Assembly (NCBI GenBank): GCA_946902875.1
Contig: OX336337.1
Location: 372,001 to 436,000, forward strand
From: Nematopogon swammerdamellus
Taxonomy: Eukaryota > Arthropoda > Insecta > Lepidoptera > Adelidae
Length of the DNA stretch: 64,000 nucleotides
Reading direction: 5' to 3'
Position numbers and translations under genes: made by a program
Part shown: in pieces, positions 63,275 through 64,000 of the stretch
Layout of the letters: each line of letters begins with the position of its first letter
Position numbering within the stretch: the stretch's first letter is position 1
The notes under the pieces: model-generated
What the model was told of the DNA's origin: nothing
Databases searched by the model: none
Seen by the model: the letters and a program-made list of their open reading frames with translations, nothing else

Positions 63275-64000
63275 GATGTTGCCTTTCTTGAACGTTCCTG
63301 TCTACAATATCTTTCTTGAACGTTCCTATCTACAATATCTTTCTTGAACGTTCCTGTCAACAATATCTTTCTTGAACGTTCCTGTCTACAATATCTTTCT
63401 TGGACGTTCCTGTCAACAATATCTTTCTTGAACGTTCCTGTCTACAATATCTTTCTTGAACGTTCCTATCTACAATATCTTTCTTGAACGTTCCTGTCAA
63501 CAATATCTTTCTTGAACGTTCCTGTCTACAATATCTTTCTTGAACGTTCTTGTCAACAATATCTTTCTTGAACGTTCCTGTCAACAATATCTTTCTTCAA
63601 CGTTCCTGTCAACAATATCTTTCTTGAACGTTCCTGTCTACAATATCTTTCTTGAACGTTCCTGTCAACAATATCTTTCTTGAACGTTCCTGTCAACAAT
63701 ATCTTTCTTGAACGTTCCTATCTACAATATCTTTCTTGAACGTTCCTGTCAACAATATCTTTCTTGAACGTTCCTGTCAACATTATCTTTCTTGAACGTT
63801 CCTGTCAACATTATCTTTCTTGAACGTTCCTGTCTACAATATCTTTCTTGAACGTTCCTGTCAACATTATCTTTCTTGAACGTTCCTGTCTACAATATCT
63901 TTCTTGAACGTTCCTGTCTACAATGTCTTTCTTGAACGTTCCTATCTACAATATCTTTCTTGAACGTTCCTGTCAACAATATCTTTCTTGAACGTTCCTG
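63275..64000. repeat. 28-bp satellite carrying heat-shock elements
   Basis: About 26 tandem 28-bp units, running off the window end. Each has the core TTTCTTGAACGTTCCTGTC followed by (A/T)ACAATATC. The core is TTCnnGAAnnTTC, a perfect three-pentamer heat-shock element. Two units break it (GGA near 63400, CAA near 63595). Open frames here are artefacts. Confidence 0.95.

Noticed and set aside
63275..64000. Regular spacing suggestive of a CRISPR array
   Set aside because: Units are contiguous with no unique spacers, and the surrounding sequence is eukaryotic. The same applies to the 64-bp and 45-bp arrays.
1..64000. Telomeric (TTAGG)n or telomere-specific SART/TRAS insertion
   Set aside because: No TTAGG array is present, and the intact LINE sits in ordinary AT-rich sequence with a 12-bp duplication.

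Overview
The window looks like a gene-poor, repeat-rich stretch of a lepidopteran nuclear genome. SINE bodies of the type described in noctuid moths (HaSE-like), RTE, Jockey and CR1-type LINE debris, and TA-flanked and 8-bp-duplication MITEs recur throughout. Codon-rich sequence is confined to transposable elements, there are no bacterial-style operons, and I found no host protein gene I would defend. The taxonomic call is inference from repeat families; no single-copy gene confirms it.

Layout. 0-6.4 kb: a mariner-like MITE, a SINE, an RTE LINE 3' end, simple repeats and minisatellites, Jockey debris and a 5S/tRNA-headed SINE. 6.48-9.44 kb: a Foldback-like element with 36-bp terminal inverted repeats, a 7-8 bp target duplication and an interior of two head-to-head 10-bp minisatellite arrays. 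9.4-16 kb: LINE debris, 42-bp coding-phase tandem repeats, a 35-nt G run and unassigned DNA. 16.4-18.7 kb: a 395-bp TA-flanked MITE and a multi-layer inverted-repeat complex carrying a MITE and a SINE. 19.7-28.6 kb: SINEs of three types and LINE pseudogenes. 28.7-33.2 kb: a 123-bp-arm palindrome, a MITE with a perfect 8-bp duplication, and a 3.6-kb element with 1.46-kb inverted arms, each arm containing the same RTE fragment. 33-50 kb: SINEs, LINE tails, a pentanucleotide array and small MITEs. 50.18-56.42 kb (minus strand): one complete non-LTR retrotransposon with intact ORF1 and ORF2, a 12-bp target duplication and an (AAC)n tail. 58.06-58.92 kb: a solo LTR with a 5-bp target duplication. 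60.2-60.8 kb: a 64-bp satellite. 63.27 kb to the window end: a 28-bp satellite in which nearly every unit carries a perfect three-pentamer heat-shock element.

The only intact genes are the two LINE ORFs. ORF1 should make the RNA-binding particle protein. ORF2 should make the endonuclease, reverse transcriptase and RNase H enzyme. They lie in the same frame, separated by one UGA, with an ATG 9 nt downstream, so ORF2 is probably reached by reinitiation or readthrough. The other features are mostly non-autonomous elements that would depend on proteins encoded elsewhere.
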